Shown: positions 19,729 through 29,913 of the stretch, in pieces
Numbering within the stretch: the stretch's first letter is position 1
Layout: every line of letters starts with the position of its first letter
Assembly (NCBI RefSeq): GCF_000285535.1
Contig: NZ_HE610989.1
Coordinates: forward strand, 145,126 to 209,125
Length of the DNA: 64,000 nucleotides
Origin: Bacillus timonensis
Lineage (GTDB): Bacteria > Bacillota > Bacilli > Bacillales > Bacillaceae_L
Reading direction: 5' to 3'
Made by a program: the position numbers and the translations under genes
Notes under the pieces: model-generated
The model's input: only the letters and a program-made list of their open reading frames with translations
What the model was told of the DNA's origin: nothing
Database searches by the model: none

Positions 19729-20841
19729 TTATCCGAAAAATGTTTCATAATTCGTCTTACTTTCAATACATAGCTTAGCTTTCCTACGATCCTCATCACT
19801 TTGGAAGCTAATTCGTAACACACCATAAATTTCTTCTCTTGTTTCAATTATTCTGATATTTGTAATACTAATTCTTTCCACAGCAAGAAGTCCAGTAATT
19901 TCAGAAACGATACCAGGATAATCTGGAATATCAACATATAAATCATAGAAAGAAGGTATGGCCCCTTTTGTTCTGGTTGGAAGTCCATCTCGAAAATTTT
20001 TGGCATCCATAAAATAATTATAAATATCTTCACCATTTCCACTTGCCACAAAATTCCTAATTTGTTCCATCTCGTCTATCCATTTTTCAAATAGATCTAG
20101 CAATACATCTTGATTATGCAATAAAATATCGCGCCACATTGACGGATTACTCGATGCGATTCTCGTAATATCGCGAAAGCCTCCAGCAGCTAACGGACGG
20201 ACTAACTCATTTACCTGATCATATTTTAGTGCTTGATGAACTAGACTTGCAGCAACAATATGCGGAAAATGACTAATAACACCGGCAACACGATCATGTT
20301 CCTCAGGGGTCATGATCACAAAGTTTGCTTTTGTCCCCTTTAATAATGTCTTAAGCTGTTGAACACCGTGTTCACTTGAAGGATTCTGGTTATGGGGTGT
20401 AAAAATATAAAAGGCATTTTCAAATAAGTGTTCCTTGGCAGCAACAACACCACTTTTATGAGATCCTGCCATCGGATGACCGCCAATGAAAGTAACACCA
20501 AGTTTTCCAAAAATGGACTCTGCTCTTTGAACAATTTGCTGCTTCGTACTTCCCACATCTGTTACGATAACATTCTTTTTTAGTTCAAACGAACTCAGTT
20601 CATTGATCATATCTACCGTTTGCTTGACTGGAACAGATATAAAAATATAATCGCATGTATGTATAACATCCTCTAACTTAAAAACAACTTCATCAATCAC
20701 CTTCAATGATTTTGCTAGTAGTGATGATTCCGTATTACGGTCATAGCCGTATAGTATAGCATCAGGATATTCTTTTTTTATCGCAAGTGCAATTGAACCT
20801 CCGATTAAACCAAGTCCAATCACCATCACATTCGTTTTCAT
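19729..20841 (-). CDS. tyrA: prephenate dehydrogenase
   Basis: NAD-dependent oxidative decarboxylation of prephenate to 4-hydroxyphenylpyruvate, the tyrosine branch. N-terminal Rossmann motif VIGLGLIGGSIALA, substrate region GGHPMAGSHKSGV, and a C-terminal ACT domain (about 297-370, YVDIPDYPGIVSEITGLLA) that probably binds tyrosine. 370 aa, like B. subtilis. Between hisC and aroA. Confidence 0.96.
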   Translation of the reverse strand: MKTNVMVIGLGLIGGSIALAIKKEYPDAILYGYDRNTESSLLAKSLKVIDEVVFKLEDVIHTCDYIFISVPVKQTVDMINELSSFELKKNVIVTDVGSTKQQIVQRAESIFGKLGVTFIGGHPMAGSHKSGVVAAKEHLFENAFYIFTPHNQNPSSEHGVQQLKTLLKGTKANFVIMTPEEHDRVAGVISHFPHIVAASLVHQALKYDQVNELVRPLAAGGFRDITRIASSNPSMWRDILLHNQDVLLDLFEKWIDEMEQIRNFVASGNGEDIYNYFMDAKNFRDGLPTRTKGAIPSFYDLYVDIPDYPGIVSEITGLLAVERISITNIRIIETREEIYGVLRISFQSDEDRRKAKLCIESKTNYETFFG

Positions 20842-20897
20842 ACCATCACCACCGTAATAAGAAACACATAATGGGGGTTACTCTGAACCCCCACAGT

Positions 20898-21995
20898 TTA
20901 GTTCTTTTGATTTTCAAGCATCTCTGTTAGTAAAGCAATAAGTTCGCGGTTTTGTTCTTCTGTGCCTACTGTTATCCTAACACTATTTGGAAAACCAAGA
21001 GGGTTACCTGAGCGGACAATAAAACCACGCTCTAACAAATAGTGGAACACTTCATCTCCAGATTGTTCAAAATTAATCAAAATGAAATTTCCGAACGATG
21101 GATAATAGGATAATTTATGTTCCTCACAGAATTTATAAAACTGCTGCAAGCCTTGCTTGTTTTTTTCAACATACGCTTTGATGAAATCTTGATCATCCAA
21201 TGCTGCAGATGCTGCTATTTGACCAACACGATTCGAATTGAATGGCTGACGTACTGGTTCTATTTTATTAATAAAATCACTATTACCGATTGCATAGCCA
21301 ACTCGAAGTCCACCAAGTCCATATGCTTTTGAAAAGGTTCTTAATATAAGAAGGTTTGGATAGTCATTTAAAAGAGAAACTGTATTTGGATAATCCTGTT
21401 CTTTTGCTGCAAATTCATAATACGCTTCATCCATTATGATTAATACATGTTCTGGAACCTGTTTTAGAAAACGATGAAGTTTATCTGAGTTCACGTACAC
21501 TCCTGTCGGGTTATTTGGAGAGCATACCCAAATAATTTCCGTATTCTCATCGATTTGTTGGAGCATTCCATCAAGGTCATGATTACCTTCAATTAGCTCA
21601 ACTTCGCGAACTTCTGCACCTTCAATAACAGCATTGTGCTTGTACTGAGAAAAAGTTGGATTGGCCATAACTGTATTTTTCCCTGGAGCAAGCAATGCAG
21701 TCGTAATAATGTGAATGACATCATCAGACCCATTTCCAAAAAGAAGTTGTGTACCATCTACACCTAAATGCTTAGCAAGCTTTTCTCTTAGCTCTGTTGC
21801 ATAGCCATCAGGGTAAATTGCAAATGAATCTATGTTGTTTTTAACCGCTTCTTTTGCTTTTTCTGAGCACCCATATGGATTTTCATTTGACGCCAATTTT
21901 ACAATTTTATCTAATCCATATTCTCTTTTAACCTCTTCTATTGGTTTCCCTGGTTGATATGGTTTTAGATTCAATAACTGTTCTTTAATATTCAT
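20898..21995 (-). CDS. hisC: histidinol-phosphate / aromatic aminotransferase
   Basis: Class II PLP aminotransferase. Substrate-binding SNENPYG (36-42), NNPTG (161-165), and the PLP lysine K223 in [14 protein letters not shown]. 365 aa. In Bacillus this one enzyme serves histidine synthesis and the final transamination to Tyr and Phe, which explains its place between trpA and tyrA. Confidence 0.96.
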   Translation of the reverse strand: MNIKEQLLNLKPYQPGKPIEEVKREYGLDKIVKLASNENPYGCSEKAKEAVKNNIDSFAIYPDGYATELREKLAKHLGVDGTQLLFGNGSDDVIHIITTALLAPGKNTVMANPTFSQYKHNAVIEGAEVREVELIEGNHDLDGMLQQIDENTEIIWVCSPNNPTGVYVNSDKLHRFLKQVPEHVLIIMDEAYYEFAAKEQDYPNTVSLLNDYPNLLILRTFSKAYGLGGLRVGYAIGNSDFINKIEPVRQPFNSNRVGQIAASAALDDQDFIKAYVEKNKQGLQQFYKFCEEHKLSYYPSFGNFILINFEQSGDEVFHYLLERGFIVRSGNPLGFPNSVRITVGTEEQNRELIALLTEMLENQKN

Positions 21996-22001
21996 CTTAA
22001 G

Positions 22002-22820
22002 CTACACCTCTAACTTGTTTATAGGATGAATTACATCACTGATAAAATTTTTAAAATGGTATAAGGCGGTAGCTCTTGTTTCTTCATTTTCCAATTCCGG
22101 TAGATACTCTTCAATCTTTTGGATAAGGGCACTTCCCATGATAACCCCATCGCAATGGTCCTTAAGTGCATCTACTTGGGAAGAATTAGAGATACCAAAC
22201 CCTACTGCTACTGGTATATCACTATAGCGTTTTACCTCTTGTAAAAATGAGTATACCTCATTATTTAGTGAATTTCGAACACCAGTTACTCCAAGGGAAG
22301 AAACACAATACAAAAACCCTTGAGCGTTACGGGCAATTTTCTCAATTCGACTTGAGGAAGTGGGAGCAACTAGAGAGATGAATTTTAATCCCTCAATCTC
22401 ACATTTTCTTCTAAGGTCTTCACTTTCTTCAAAAGGAAGGTCGGGAACAAGTAATCCGTCTATACCATTTTGTTGCGCTAAAGCGAAAAAGTTTTCTTCT
22501 CCTAATTGTAGCACAGGATTGTAATAGGTAAAGATAATTACCGGAATTTTTAAACCTTTTTTTCTCATAACTGATACAAGATTCATAGAGTTTTCCAAAG
22601 TAACGCCATTTTTTAATGCCCGTGCAGATGCTCTTTGTATAACAGGACCATCTGCTAATGGGTCTGAATATGGAATTCCTAGTTCAAGAATTGAAGCACC
22701 TGCCTCTTGTAAAGCAAGAGCAATTTCCACTGTCACATCAGGATGTGGATCACCTGCAACAATAAATGGGATAAATAATTTTTCAGCCTTGGGTAATCGG
22801 TTCGTAAAGGTTGTGTTCAT
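22002..22820 (-). CDS. trpA: tryptophan synthase alpha chain
   Basis: Cleaves indole-3-glycerol phosphate and channels indole to TrpB. Catalytic Glu in [20 protein letters not shown], Asp in [11 protein letters not shown], phosphate site GFGIS. 272 aa. Starts 38 nt inside the end of trpB, so translation is coupled. Ends 6 nt before hisC. Confidence 0.97.
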   Translation of the reverse strand: MNTTFTNRLPKAEKLFIPFIVAGDPHPDVTVEIALALQEAGASILELGIPYSDPLADGPVIQRASARALKNGVTLENSMNLVSVMRKKGLKIPVIIFTYYNPVLQLGEENFFALAQQNGIDGLLVPDLPFEESEDLRRKCEIEGLKFISLVAPTSSSRIEKIARNAQGFLYCVSSLGVTGVRNSLNNEVYSFLQEVKRYSDIPVAVGFGISNSSQVDALKDHCDGVIMGSALIQKIEEYLPELENEETRATALYHFKNFISDVIHPINKLEV

Positions 22821-24015
22821 TTGTAGCTCCCCCTTCTTCTAGGTATGTCATTAGTGAATGGACGTCTTTGTCTCCGCGGCCTGACAAACAAACTAAGATT
22901 GATTCTTCTGGTGACATTTCCTTTGCCATCTGGATTGCTTTTGCCATCGCATGCGCGGACTCAATCGCTGGGATAATTCCTTCAATTCGCGTTAGCACTT
23001 GTAATGCATCAAGTGCTTCCTGATCAGTCACACTTTCATATCTCACTCTTCCACTATTTGCAAGATATGCATGTTCAGGACCAACACCTGGATAATCTAG
23101 ACCAGCAGAAATCGAATAAGGTTCCGTTATTTGACCGTGCTCATCTTGAAGTAGATATGTCAAAGAACCGTGAATGATTCCTTTCGTTCCTTTTGTAATC
23201 GTTGCTGCATGTAAGGATGTGTCTACTCCCTTTCCTGCTGCTTCAGCACCAACTAAACGTACATCATCATTTAGAAATGGATAGAACATTCCCATCGCAT
23301 TACTTCCGCCACCTACACATGCAACAACTGCTGTTGGCAGATGATTTTCACGGTTTAAGAACTGTTCTCTTGCTTCATCCCCAATAATCCTTTGGAAATC
23401 ACGGACCATTTTTGGATATGGATGTGGGCCGACGACAGATCCAATCATATAATAATGATCTTCACAATTTTGCACCCAGTAACGGATGGCCTCATTTGTT
23501 GCATCTTTTAGTGTTTGGTTACCACTTGTAGCCGGGATAACTTCTGCACCTAAAAGCTTCATACGAAACACATTCAACTTTTGTCTTTCAATATCCTCAA
23601 CACCCATAAAGACCTTGCATTCCAAACCAAACTTTGCGGCCACTGTCGCAGCGGCAACTCCATGTTGTCCCGCTCCCGTTTCGGCTATGATTTTTTTCTT
23701 ACCCATTCTTTTTGCGAGGAGAGCTTGACCAATCGCATTGTTTATTTTGTGTGCGCCAGTATGATTTAGATCCTCACGCTTTAGAAATATTCTCGCACCA
23801 CCTAATTCTTTCGTTAAATTATCAGCAAATGTAAGTGCTGTAGGTCGGCCAGAATACTCTTTTAAAATACGAATATATTCGTTATGAAATTCTTCATCTT
23901 GATACGCTTCTTCCAGTGCTTTTTCAATTTCTTCTAAAGGCATCATCAATGTTTCAGGCACAAATTTCCCACCAAAATCCCCGAATCTACCGTTTTCATT
24001 TGGTACGTTCAACAC
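22783..24015 (-). CDS. trpB: tryptophan synthase beta chain
   Basis: PLP enzyme joining indole and serine. The PLP lysine is K90 in [14 protein letters not shown]; the phosphate loop [12 protein letters not shown] and the C-terminal SGRGDKD are present. 410 aa with a short extra tail. GTG start at 24015; an ATG two bases upstream is out of frame. Overlaps trpF by 20 nt and trpA by 38 nt. Confidence 0.97.
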   Translation of the reverse strand: MLNVPNENGRFGDFGGKFVPETLMMPLEEIEKALEEAYQDEEFHNEYIRILKEYSGRPTALTFADNLTKELGGARIFLKREDLNHTGAHKINNAIGQALLAKRMGKKKIIAETGAGQHGVAAATVAAKFGLECKVFMGVEDIERQKLNVFRMKLLGAEVIPATSGNQTLKDATNEAIRYWVQNCEDHYYMIGSVVGPHPYPKMVRDFQRIIGDEAREQFLNRENHLPTAVVACVGGGSNAMGMFYPFLNDDVRLVGAEAAGKGVDTSLHAATITKGTKGIIHGSLTYLLQDEHGQITEPYSISAGLDYPGVGPEHAYLANSGRVRYESVTDQEALDALQVLTRIEGIIPAIESAHAMAKAIQMAKEMSPEESILVCLSGRGDKDVHSLMTYLEEGGATNEHNLYEPITQG

Positions 24016-24652
24016 ATGTATCCACCCATTTCTCTATAGTTTGTATGATTGTGTACTCTTTTTTTCCATCCTGCTCAATTCCGCTTGAAATATCAACTCC
24101 GCCAATATCATAGCTTAATAGGGTTTTGATATTGGAAGCGTCAATTCCACCTGCTATAAAACACGGAACCCCTTGGCGATTAGCTTCTTGTTGATAAATA
24201 GGGATTGACTGCCAATCAAATGTAACACCTGAGCCACCCCACATTGTTGCAACTTTTGTATCAACAACATATCCATCGGCAACACCTGAATACTGCTTCA
24301 TCAAGCCTATTGCTTGATTATCATGATGTAAGACTTTCCATACATCAAGTCCTGTCTGTTCTTTTACTAAATGGATAAAATCCACCGTCTCAGTGCCGTG
24401 ACATTGAATGACAGATAATGGGACATTTGCCAATACAGCTGCTATTTCTTCAAAATCCGCATTAACAAAAACGCCAACCGTTTTTTTATCTTGAATATCC
24501 ACTTCCTGTAACCACTGTTTCACTTCTATTGGAGTTACTTTTCGTTTACTGTTTGCAAAAATAAAACCGATGTAATCAGCTTCGCTTTTTGCGACCACCT
24601 GTAAATCTTCAAATGATTTATTTCCACAATACTTAATGAGAGGTCGTTGCAT
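23996..24652 (-). CDS. trpF: phosphoribosylanthranilate isomerase
   Basis: TIM-barrel enzyme, third trp step. Catalytic Cys in LIKYCG near the N-terminus, GFIFANSKR, a catalytic Asp in VVDTK, and the GGI/SSGIE phosphate-binding ends. ATG 24652 gives 218 aa and matches the family start. Overlaps trpC by 20 nt and trpB by 20 nt. Confidence 0.95.
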   Translation of the reverse strand: MQRPLIKYCGNKSFEDLQVVAKSEADYIGFIFANSKRKVTPIEVKQWLQEVDIQDKKTVGVFVNADFEEIAAVLANVPLSVIQCHGTETVDFIHLVKEQTGLDVWKVLHHDNQAIGLMKQYSGVADGYVVDTKVATMWGGSGVTFDWQSIPIYQQEANRQGVPCFIAGGIDASNIKTLLSYDIGGVDISSGIEQDGKKEYTIIQTIEKWVDTCVERTK

Positions 24653-25412
24653 ATGGAACCTCTCCAAACATTTGCTTAATCCCAACCCCTGGAGACTCAG
24701 CCCTCATAAAGGCTTCTCCGATGAGAGCAGCCTTTGCTCCATATTTAATGATGTCTTTAATATCCTTTGGAGTGTGAATTCCACTTTCACTCACAACAAG
24801 ACTATCTGACGGAGCGTCTTTTGCAATCTCTTCTGTATGAATAATTGATGTTTCAAATACCTTTAAATTCCGATTATTAATTCCAAGTATTTTCGGTGTA
24901 AAAATGCTACATATCTGTTCCAGCGTTTCCCTTGAATGCACTTCAACTAGACACTCTAAGTCTCTTTCATAGGCCTCACAATAATATTCATATAATTGGT
25001 TGGGCTCGAGAGCTTCCCCGATTAGTAAAATTGCATCTGCACCAATTTTTTCACTTTGCCTAATTTGCTTTGCATCTATGATAAAGTCCTTGCGCAAAAC
25101 AGGGATATTTACCTTTTTCTTAATCTCCATTAAATATTCCATGGACCCCTGAAAAAATGGTTCATCCGTTAAAACAGAAATCGCATCCGCTTTCGCGTCC
25201 TCATATTCAATAGCGAATGAAACAGGATGGAAATCCTCTCGTATCACACCCTTTGAAGGCGATGCCTTTTTCACCTCTGCAATGATGCCTAACGAACGAT
25301 TCGGGCTAGAAAGTGCGTTATTTAATGACCTTCTTTCTACCACATTATCAATCTCAGGATATAAAATGTTTTCAACTTCTCTTTTCTTTTGTTCAAGGAT
25401 TTTATTTAGCAT
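24633..25412 (-). CDS. trpC: indole-3-glycerol phosphate synthase
   Basis: TIM-barrel enzyme, fourth trp step. IAEVKKASPSKG, VLRKDFIID, GADAILLI and NNRNLKVF motifs contain the catalytic Lys and Glu residues. ATG 25412 follows GGTGGAG; a GTG 15 nt upstream contains the ribosome-binding site. 259 aa. Overlaps trpD by 11 nt. Confidence 0.96.
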   Translation of the reverse strand: MLNKILEQKKREVENILYPEIDNVVERRSLNNALSSPNRSLGIIAEVKKASPSKGVIREDFHPVSFAIEYEDAKADAISVLTDEPFFQGSMEYLMEIKKKVNIPVLRKDFIIDAKQIRQSEKIGADAILLIGEALEPNQLYEYYCEAYERDLECLVEVHSRETLEQICSIFTPKILGINNRNLKVFETSIIHTEEIAKDAPSDSLVVSESGIHTPKDIKDIIKYGAKAALIGEAFMRAESPGVGIKQMFGEVPYATTSH

Positions 25413-26427
25413 AATACTCCACCTCACGATTTCTTAGCTGTTCAAACTGACTCTTGGCAATTCCCATTACAAGTGCTTCTCTTGCCATTTCAACACCTTC
25501 ACGGATGCTGTTTACTTTTCCCGAGATGTAAATAGCAGCCCCAGCATTTAATAGCACAATATTTGTAGCACTTTGATTGGCTTTCCCACATAAAACATCT
25601 TGCAATAGGTTGGCACTTTCAACTACTGAAGAAACTTGGATATCCTTCATACTCCCACGCGGAAGGTCTACATCCTCAGGGGAGAGTACAAACCTTGTAA
25701 TCTCACCATTTTTTAATTCGACAATATCCGTTTCAGTTGAGATGCTGCATTCATCTAGACCATCACGACCCGATACAAATAACACATGTTCAGAACCAAG
25801 CTTTCTGAGGGCATAGGCCATCTTTTCCGCATAAGCGGTTGAATACACACCCAATACTTGCTTTTTGCATCTGGCAGGGTTCGCCATTGGGCCTAATAGA
25901 TTAAATATTGTTCGAAAACCGATTTCCTGTCTTGGTGTTACTGCGTGCTTCATCGCTGCATGGTAAATCGGCGCAAACAAGAAACTCATATTTCGTTTAT
26001 TTAACGCCTCTTTAGCTTCTGCTTGTGTTGACTGAATTTCGACACCTAAATACTCTAAAACATCGGCACTTCCACTCTTAGAAGAGACCGCACGATTCCC
26101 ATGCTTTGCAACTTTGACTCCCAAGGAAGAAACAACAATTGCTGATGCAGTTGAAATATTAAAGGTTGAAGCACCATCTCCTCCGGTACCGCACGTATCA
26201 ATCACTTGATCACTCTCATAATCTAACTGCATCATATGCTCTCTCATCGCCCTTGCAAAACCGGTTATCTCTTCGACTGTTTCTCCACGGAAACGAAGGA
26301 TTGATAGCAAACTTGCAATTTGACTTGCCGTTGCAGCTCCAGACATCATGACGTCCATCACTTGATAGCTTTCTTCTTCTGATAAAACCTCACCATTGAT
26401 ACATTTATTTAAAAGTTGTTTAAACAT
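25402..26427 (-). CDS. trpD: anthranilate phosphoribosyltransferase
   Basis: Second trp step: anthranilate plus PRPP. PRPP/Mg motifs DTCGTGGDGASTFNIST and KHGNRAVSSKSGSADVLE are intact, as is the acidic RDGLDE. 341 aa. ATG 26427 with a GAGGAGG site upstream. The 175-nt gap before it holds a dispersed repeat; in B. subtilis trpE and trpD abut. Confidence 0.97.
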   Translation of the reverse strand: MFKQLLNKCINGEVLSEEESYQVMDVMMSGAATASQIASLLSILRFRGETVEEITGFARAMREHMMQLDYESDQVIDTCGTGGDGASTFNISTASAIVVSSLGVKVAKHGNRAVSSKSGSADVLEYLGVEIQSTQAEAKEALNKRNMSFLFAPIYHAAMKHAVTPRQEIGFRTIFNLLGPMANPARCKKQVLGVYSTAYAEKMAYALRKLGSEHVLFVSGRDGLDECSISTETDIVELKNGEITRFVLSPEDVDLPRGSMKDIQVSSVVESANLLQDVLCGKANQSATNIVLLNAGAAIYISGKVNSIREGVEMAREALVMGIAKSQFEQLRNREVEYYAK

Positions 26428-26443
26428 GAATATCCTCCTCTTT

Positions 26444-26536
26444 AATCAAATGCGCCTTGGCGTATTTGTGCCCGATTTTTTTCGAGCATGCTCGAAAAAT
26501 TTCCTTTAAAAAATCGAGGCATCCGCCGGAGGCCTT
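26444..26536 (+). repeat. dispersed ~95-bp intergenic repeat, copy B, with perfect palindrome
   Basis: Between trpE and trpD inside the operon. It contains a 22-nt perfect palindrome at 26478-26499 centred on GCATGC (arms TTTTTCGAGCA / TGCTCGAAAAA), flanked by GCGCCTTGGCG and CCGCCGGAGGC. Homologous to copy A at 15925-16018. Confidence 0.8.
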
Positions 26537-26602
26537 AACTTTATTCAGCCGTTCATCGGACCTCATCTGGATTTATTAATCTTTATTGCATACTAATACA
26601 CC

Positions 26603-28127
26603 TTAAGAAGTTGGAGAACCCTGCTGAATAAAGGTAAAAGCTTCCTCAGCTAGTTGAATTGTTTGAATTAAGGCACTCGCTTTATTAACAGTTTCCATCC
26701 ACTCATGTTCAGGAATTGAATCAGCGACAATTCCCGCACCTGCCTGTACGTAGGCAATACCATCTTTAATCACCGCTGTTCGAATTGTAATACAAGAATC
26801 AATATTTCCATCAAATCCAATATAGGCAATTGTTCCGGCATACAAGTTTCTTGCTGTAGGTTCCAGCTCCGAAAGAATTTGCATCGCTCTAATTTTAGGT
26901 GCACCTGAAACGGTTCCTGCTGGAAAAGCTGCAAGCAACGCATCTAATGGGTCAACCTTCTCATCGAGCTCCCCGGTAACCTTTGAAATAAGATGCATCA
27001 CATGCGAAAACCGACCAACTTCCATTAGAACTGGAGTTTTAACGGATCCATATGTAGACACCCTTCCAATATCGTTTCGCGCTAAATCAACAAGCATATA
27101 ATGCTCAGCCTTTTCTTTTTCATCCTGAAGTAATTCTGTCGCAAGCGCTTCATCTTCATCCTTCGTTTTCCCTCTGCGCCTTGTACCTGCAATCGGATGA
27201 ATTTCTAGATGTTTGTGATGAATTTTATTAAGCGTTCTGGAGAGCTTCCTACAATCTCGATATCATTGATTTTGATATAAAATAAATAAGGCGAAGGATT
27301 CACCATCCGTAATACACGGTATAGCTGAAATCCACTTACTGAAACCGGAATCTCAAACCGCTGTGATAATACCGCCTGAAAATATCCCCTGCCGTAATAT
27401 AATCCTTTATTTTGACAACAGCATCTAGAAAATTCTGTTTTTCAAAGTTTGTTTTTATATCAGTCACATTCGGTATTTCATGTATTTTTGGTAATAGTAG
27501 CATTTCACTTTGTTCTTTGTTTTGAATAATCCGCGATAAATACATATTGATTTTTGAATTGGCATGGTCAAAGACAGCTCTTTGAATCCTTTCATCTTCA
27601 CCACCATTTAATCGAATAAAATGAACCACTATTAATTCGCGTGAATGGTGATCCAGCGCTATTATCGTTTCACAAAAGAAAAACTGATAACGTTCCATGT
27701 TCAAATCATTATTAACGTGTTCTTCCACCTTTTCAAAGGTTGAGATTGCATCATAGCTTATATAACCAACAGCTCCACCATAAAAGGGAATTTCAATATC
27801 AAGCGGTTTTAAGACCAGATATTCTTTAATCCAATTAAAGGCATCTTTCATTGTTGGTTTTTTTACTAAACTTTGCTGATTTTCATTCTTTACATAGTAG
27901 TGGCCGTTATTTTCGTCCATAAATAAAAATGGTTTTAAGCCGATAAATGAATACCGAGACCAGTCTGATTCATGATCCTTACTTTCAAGCAAGAAGGATG
28001 CTTCACTTTTTAAGTTTTGAAAAATTTGAATGGGTGTTAACGTATCAACTAAGAAACGTTTAACAATCGGAATGGTCCGATATTGTTTGGCATCAGACAC
28101 AAACGAGGTAAAATCATACGTATTCAA
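26603..28127 (-). pseudogene. trpE: anthranilate synthase component I, frame broken by two 1-nt deletions
   Basis: The N-terminal part (TIPIVKRF, tryptophan-site LLESKDHESDWSRYSFIG) runs to about 27336. The C-terminal catalytic part (LVDLARNDIGRVS, FPAGTVSGAPKIRAMQ, QAGAGIVADS) ends at 26603. Two lost bases explain the gap. A T is missing where DIFQAVLSQRFEIP should read (T4 instead of T5, near 27387-27390). An A is missing before HHKHLEIHPIAGTRRRG (A4 instead of A5, near 27226-27229). With both restored the protein is 508 aa. TTG 28127 behind GGAGGA is preferred over GTG 28136. No trpG in the operon, as in B. subtilis. Confidence 0.92.
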
Positions 28128-28193
28128 TTGACTCACTCCTCCATAAAATTATGGAGAATGAGGATTTAGGAGGTGTATTAAGATGGGAATCGC

Positions 28194-28214
28194 TTTATAT
28201 GGTAAAAAGCGATA
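28194..28214. other. hairpin in the trpE leader
   Basis: ATCGCTTT / AAAGCGAT inverted repeat just downstream of the trp attenuator. It might affect trpE translation when transcription reads through; no Shine-Dalgarno pairing was proven. Confidence 0.35.
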
Positions 28215-28224
28215 AAAATAAACA

Positions 28225-28252
28225 ACCCAAAGACACCATTGTATCTTTGGGT
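28225..28252 (-). terminator. trp attenuator terminator
   Basis: Stem ACCCAAAGATAC / GTGTCTTTGGGT with a 4-nt loop, followed by TGTTTATTTTTATC on the minus strand. Its 5' arm overlaps TCTACCC (28249-28255). That segment can instead pair with GGGTAGA (28306-28312) inside the TRAP site to form an antiterminator. Confidence 0.88.
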
Positions 28253-28266
28253 AGAAGTCATTATAA

Positions 28267-28324
28267 CTAAGCTCTGCTAACCTCAACTAAACTCTCTCAT
28301 TCTCGTCTACCCTAAACTCAACTC
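28267..28324 (-). promoter_or_regulatory. TRAP-binding site, 12 (G/U)AG triplets
   Basis: On the minus strand GAG or TAG triplets begin 5 nt apart with only one 4/6 step: complements at 28267, 272, 277, 282, 287, 292, 296, 302, 307, 312, 317 and 322. That gives seven GAG and five TAG. The 11-fold TRAP ring binds 11 such triplets in B. subtilis trp mRNA. The site lies between promoter and attenuator, and mtrB is in this window. Confidence 0.9.
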
Positions 28325-28376
28325 TAAACTGTACAAAAAACTTACTAAACTCTAACTATACTAAATATTGTAATTA

Positions 28377-28406
28377 ATCTTATCGTATGCACTGTGTGTT
28401 TGTCAA
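28377..28406 (-). promoter_or_regulatory. sigma-A-type promoter of the trp segment
   Basis: Minus strand TTGACA (28401-28406), an 18-bp spacer and TAAGAT (28377-28382), just downstream of aroH. It places the transcript start about 45 nt before the TRAP triplets, as in B. subtilis. Confidence 0.75.
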
Positions 28407-28423
28407 TGCATCGTTCAAACTTT

Positions 28424-28798
28424 TTATTTCCCTTTCACCGTTGAAAGATCAGGTCGTAAAACAATAGCTCCCTCTTGGTACACATGCTGGATTTCTTCTT
28501 GTTTGGCATTTGTATTTACAGACATCATTACCCGAATACACATTTGAAGAGAACCTGGAACCGGAATCTCTCTCATGCTCATAACCGGAACAAATGCCCA
28601 CCCCTCAATTTGTCTTGCTGCAGCAGCAGGAAAAGCTGCGTCAATATCTTCAGTTACAGAAAATAAGATTTGTGCTACATCAGATGCTTCTAGCTTATTT
28701 TCAGCAATCATATCACGTAAAAGCTTTTCAGTTGCTGTTAATATCTCTTGTCTATCATTAGTTTCAATTGTTGTTGCTCCACGTATTCCCCGTATCAA
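28424..28798 (-). CDS. aroH: chorismate mutase, AroH type
   Basis: Small trimeric chorismate mutase making prephenate. IRGIRGATTIE start, the SVTEDIDAAFPAAAAR active-site region, CIRVMM, and the VLRPDL end match B. subtilis AroH. TTG 28798 has an ideal AAGGAGGG site 7 nt upstream; a GTG 24 nt further up would include that site in the coding region. 124 aa. Third gene of the supraoperon. Confidence 0.94.
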   Translation of the reverse strand: MIRGIRGATTIETNDRQEILTATEKLLRDMIAENKLEASDVAQILFSVTEDIDAAFPAAAARQIEGWAFVPVMSMREIPVPGSLQMCIRVMMSVNTNAKQEEIQHVYQEGAIVLRPDLSTVKGK

Positions 28799-28836
28799 CT
28801 TTGTCCCTCCTTCTCGTGCCACGATTTTTAACTTAC

Positions 28837-29913
28837 CTAAAAATCTTTTAATAAAATAAGTAGCTGTTCATCATCTATATCTCGAACAATAGTTTCTCCA
28901 ATGTCTTTTAATAGGACCATTCTAACTTTTCCTGAGGTAGCCTTTTTATCATGCTTCATTCGTTCAAGAAGTCTACCTTTATCTAATTCTTTAGGGATTG
29001 TTGTTGGGAACTCGAATAATTTGAACCATTCTTTAATTTTTTCAGATGACAGATTGATATTAAAGATTATTTCGCTAACTTTTAGTGCAAAAATCATCCC
29101 AATTGCAACACCATCACCGTGAGTTATCTTTCCATATCCTGACTCCGCTTCAATTGCGTGACCTAAAGTGTGCCCAAAGTTTAAAATGGCGCGTAGCCCT
29201 TTTTCCTGTTCATCCTCAGAAACTACTTTAGCTTTAACAGCTACACCTTTTAAAATAGCATGCTGTAATTTATCACCCTGTAAGTCATCTAACGAAGTAA
29301 TTTCTTCAGTAAGCCATCCATAAAATTCTCGATCTCCAATAAGTCCATGCTTAATTACCTCGGCAAAGCCTGATCGAAGCTCTTCCTTTGGTAATGTTTT
29401 CATCAAATCAATATCATATAACACCGCATTTGGTTGATGGAAAGCGCCAATCATGTTTTTCCCGAAGTCATGATTAATGGCTACCTTACCTCCTACAGCA
29501 CTATCATGGGCAAGTAATGTCGTAGGTATTTGGATAAATGGAATACCTCTCATGAAAGTAGCAGCAACGAATCCTGCCAAATCACCAACGACACCCCCAC
29601 CTAATGCAAGGATTACAGATGAACGGTCTAAGCCATTTTCTAAGGCGAAGGTCTGACATTGATAAAAGACGTCAAAAGACTTCGCACTCTCCCCCGCAGG
29701 AATGACAAAAGATAATGGCTCTTCAAACCGTTGTTTCAGAATGTCCAGCACTCTATTTAAATAAAGTGCTGCTACTGATTCATCACTTATGACAAGTACT
29801 TTTGAGACCTTTTTGCATGTATCCTGTAGCACCTTGGGAAGATTACTAATTATCTCAGCCCCAATGTACATTGGATATGTTTTCGAATTTGTAGCAATGG
29901 TCAATTTGTCCAT
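28837..29913 (-). CDS. aroB: 3-dehydroquinate synthase
   Basis: NAD- and Zn/Co-dependent cyclisation of DAHP, second shikimate step. [19 protein letters not shown] nucleotide site, [13 protein letters not shown], and metal ligands in [19 protein letters not shown] and HGDGVAIGM. 358 aa. ATG overlaps the aroC stop by one base (TAATG). Confidence 0.97.
   Translation of the reverse strand: MDKLTIATNSKTYPMYIGAEIISNLPKVLQDTCKKVSKVLVISDESVAALYLNRVLDILKQRFEEPLSFVIPAGESAKSFDVFYQCQTFALENGLDRSSVILALGGGVVGDLAGFVAATFMRGIPFIQIPTTLLAHDSAVGGKVAINHDFGKNMIGAFHQPNAVLYDIDLMKTLPKEELRSGFAEVIKHGLIGDREFYGWLTEEITSLDDLQGDKLQHAILKGVAVKAKVVSEDEQEKGLRAILNFGHTLGHAIEAESGYGKITHGDGVAIGMIFALKVSEIIFNINLSSEKIKEWFKLFEFPTTIPKELDKGRLLERMKHDKKATSGKVRMVLLKDIGETIVRDIDDEQLLILLKDF

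Noticed and set aside
26603..28136. trpE as a true split or decayed gene
   Set aside because: All motifs are conserved on both sides and two single bases restore the frame. The same error type occurs in six other genes.
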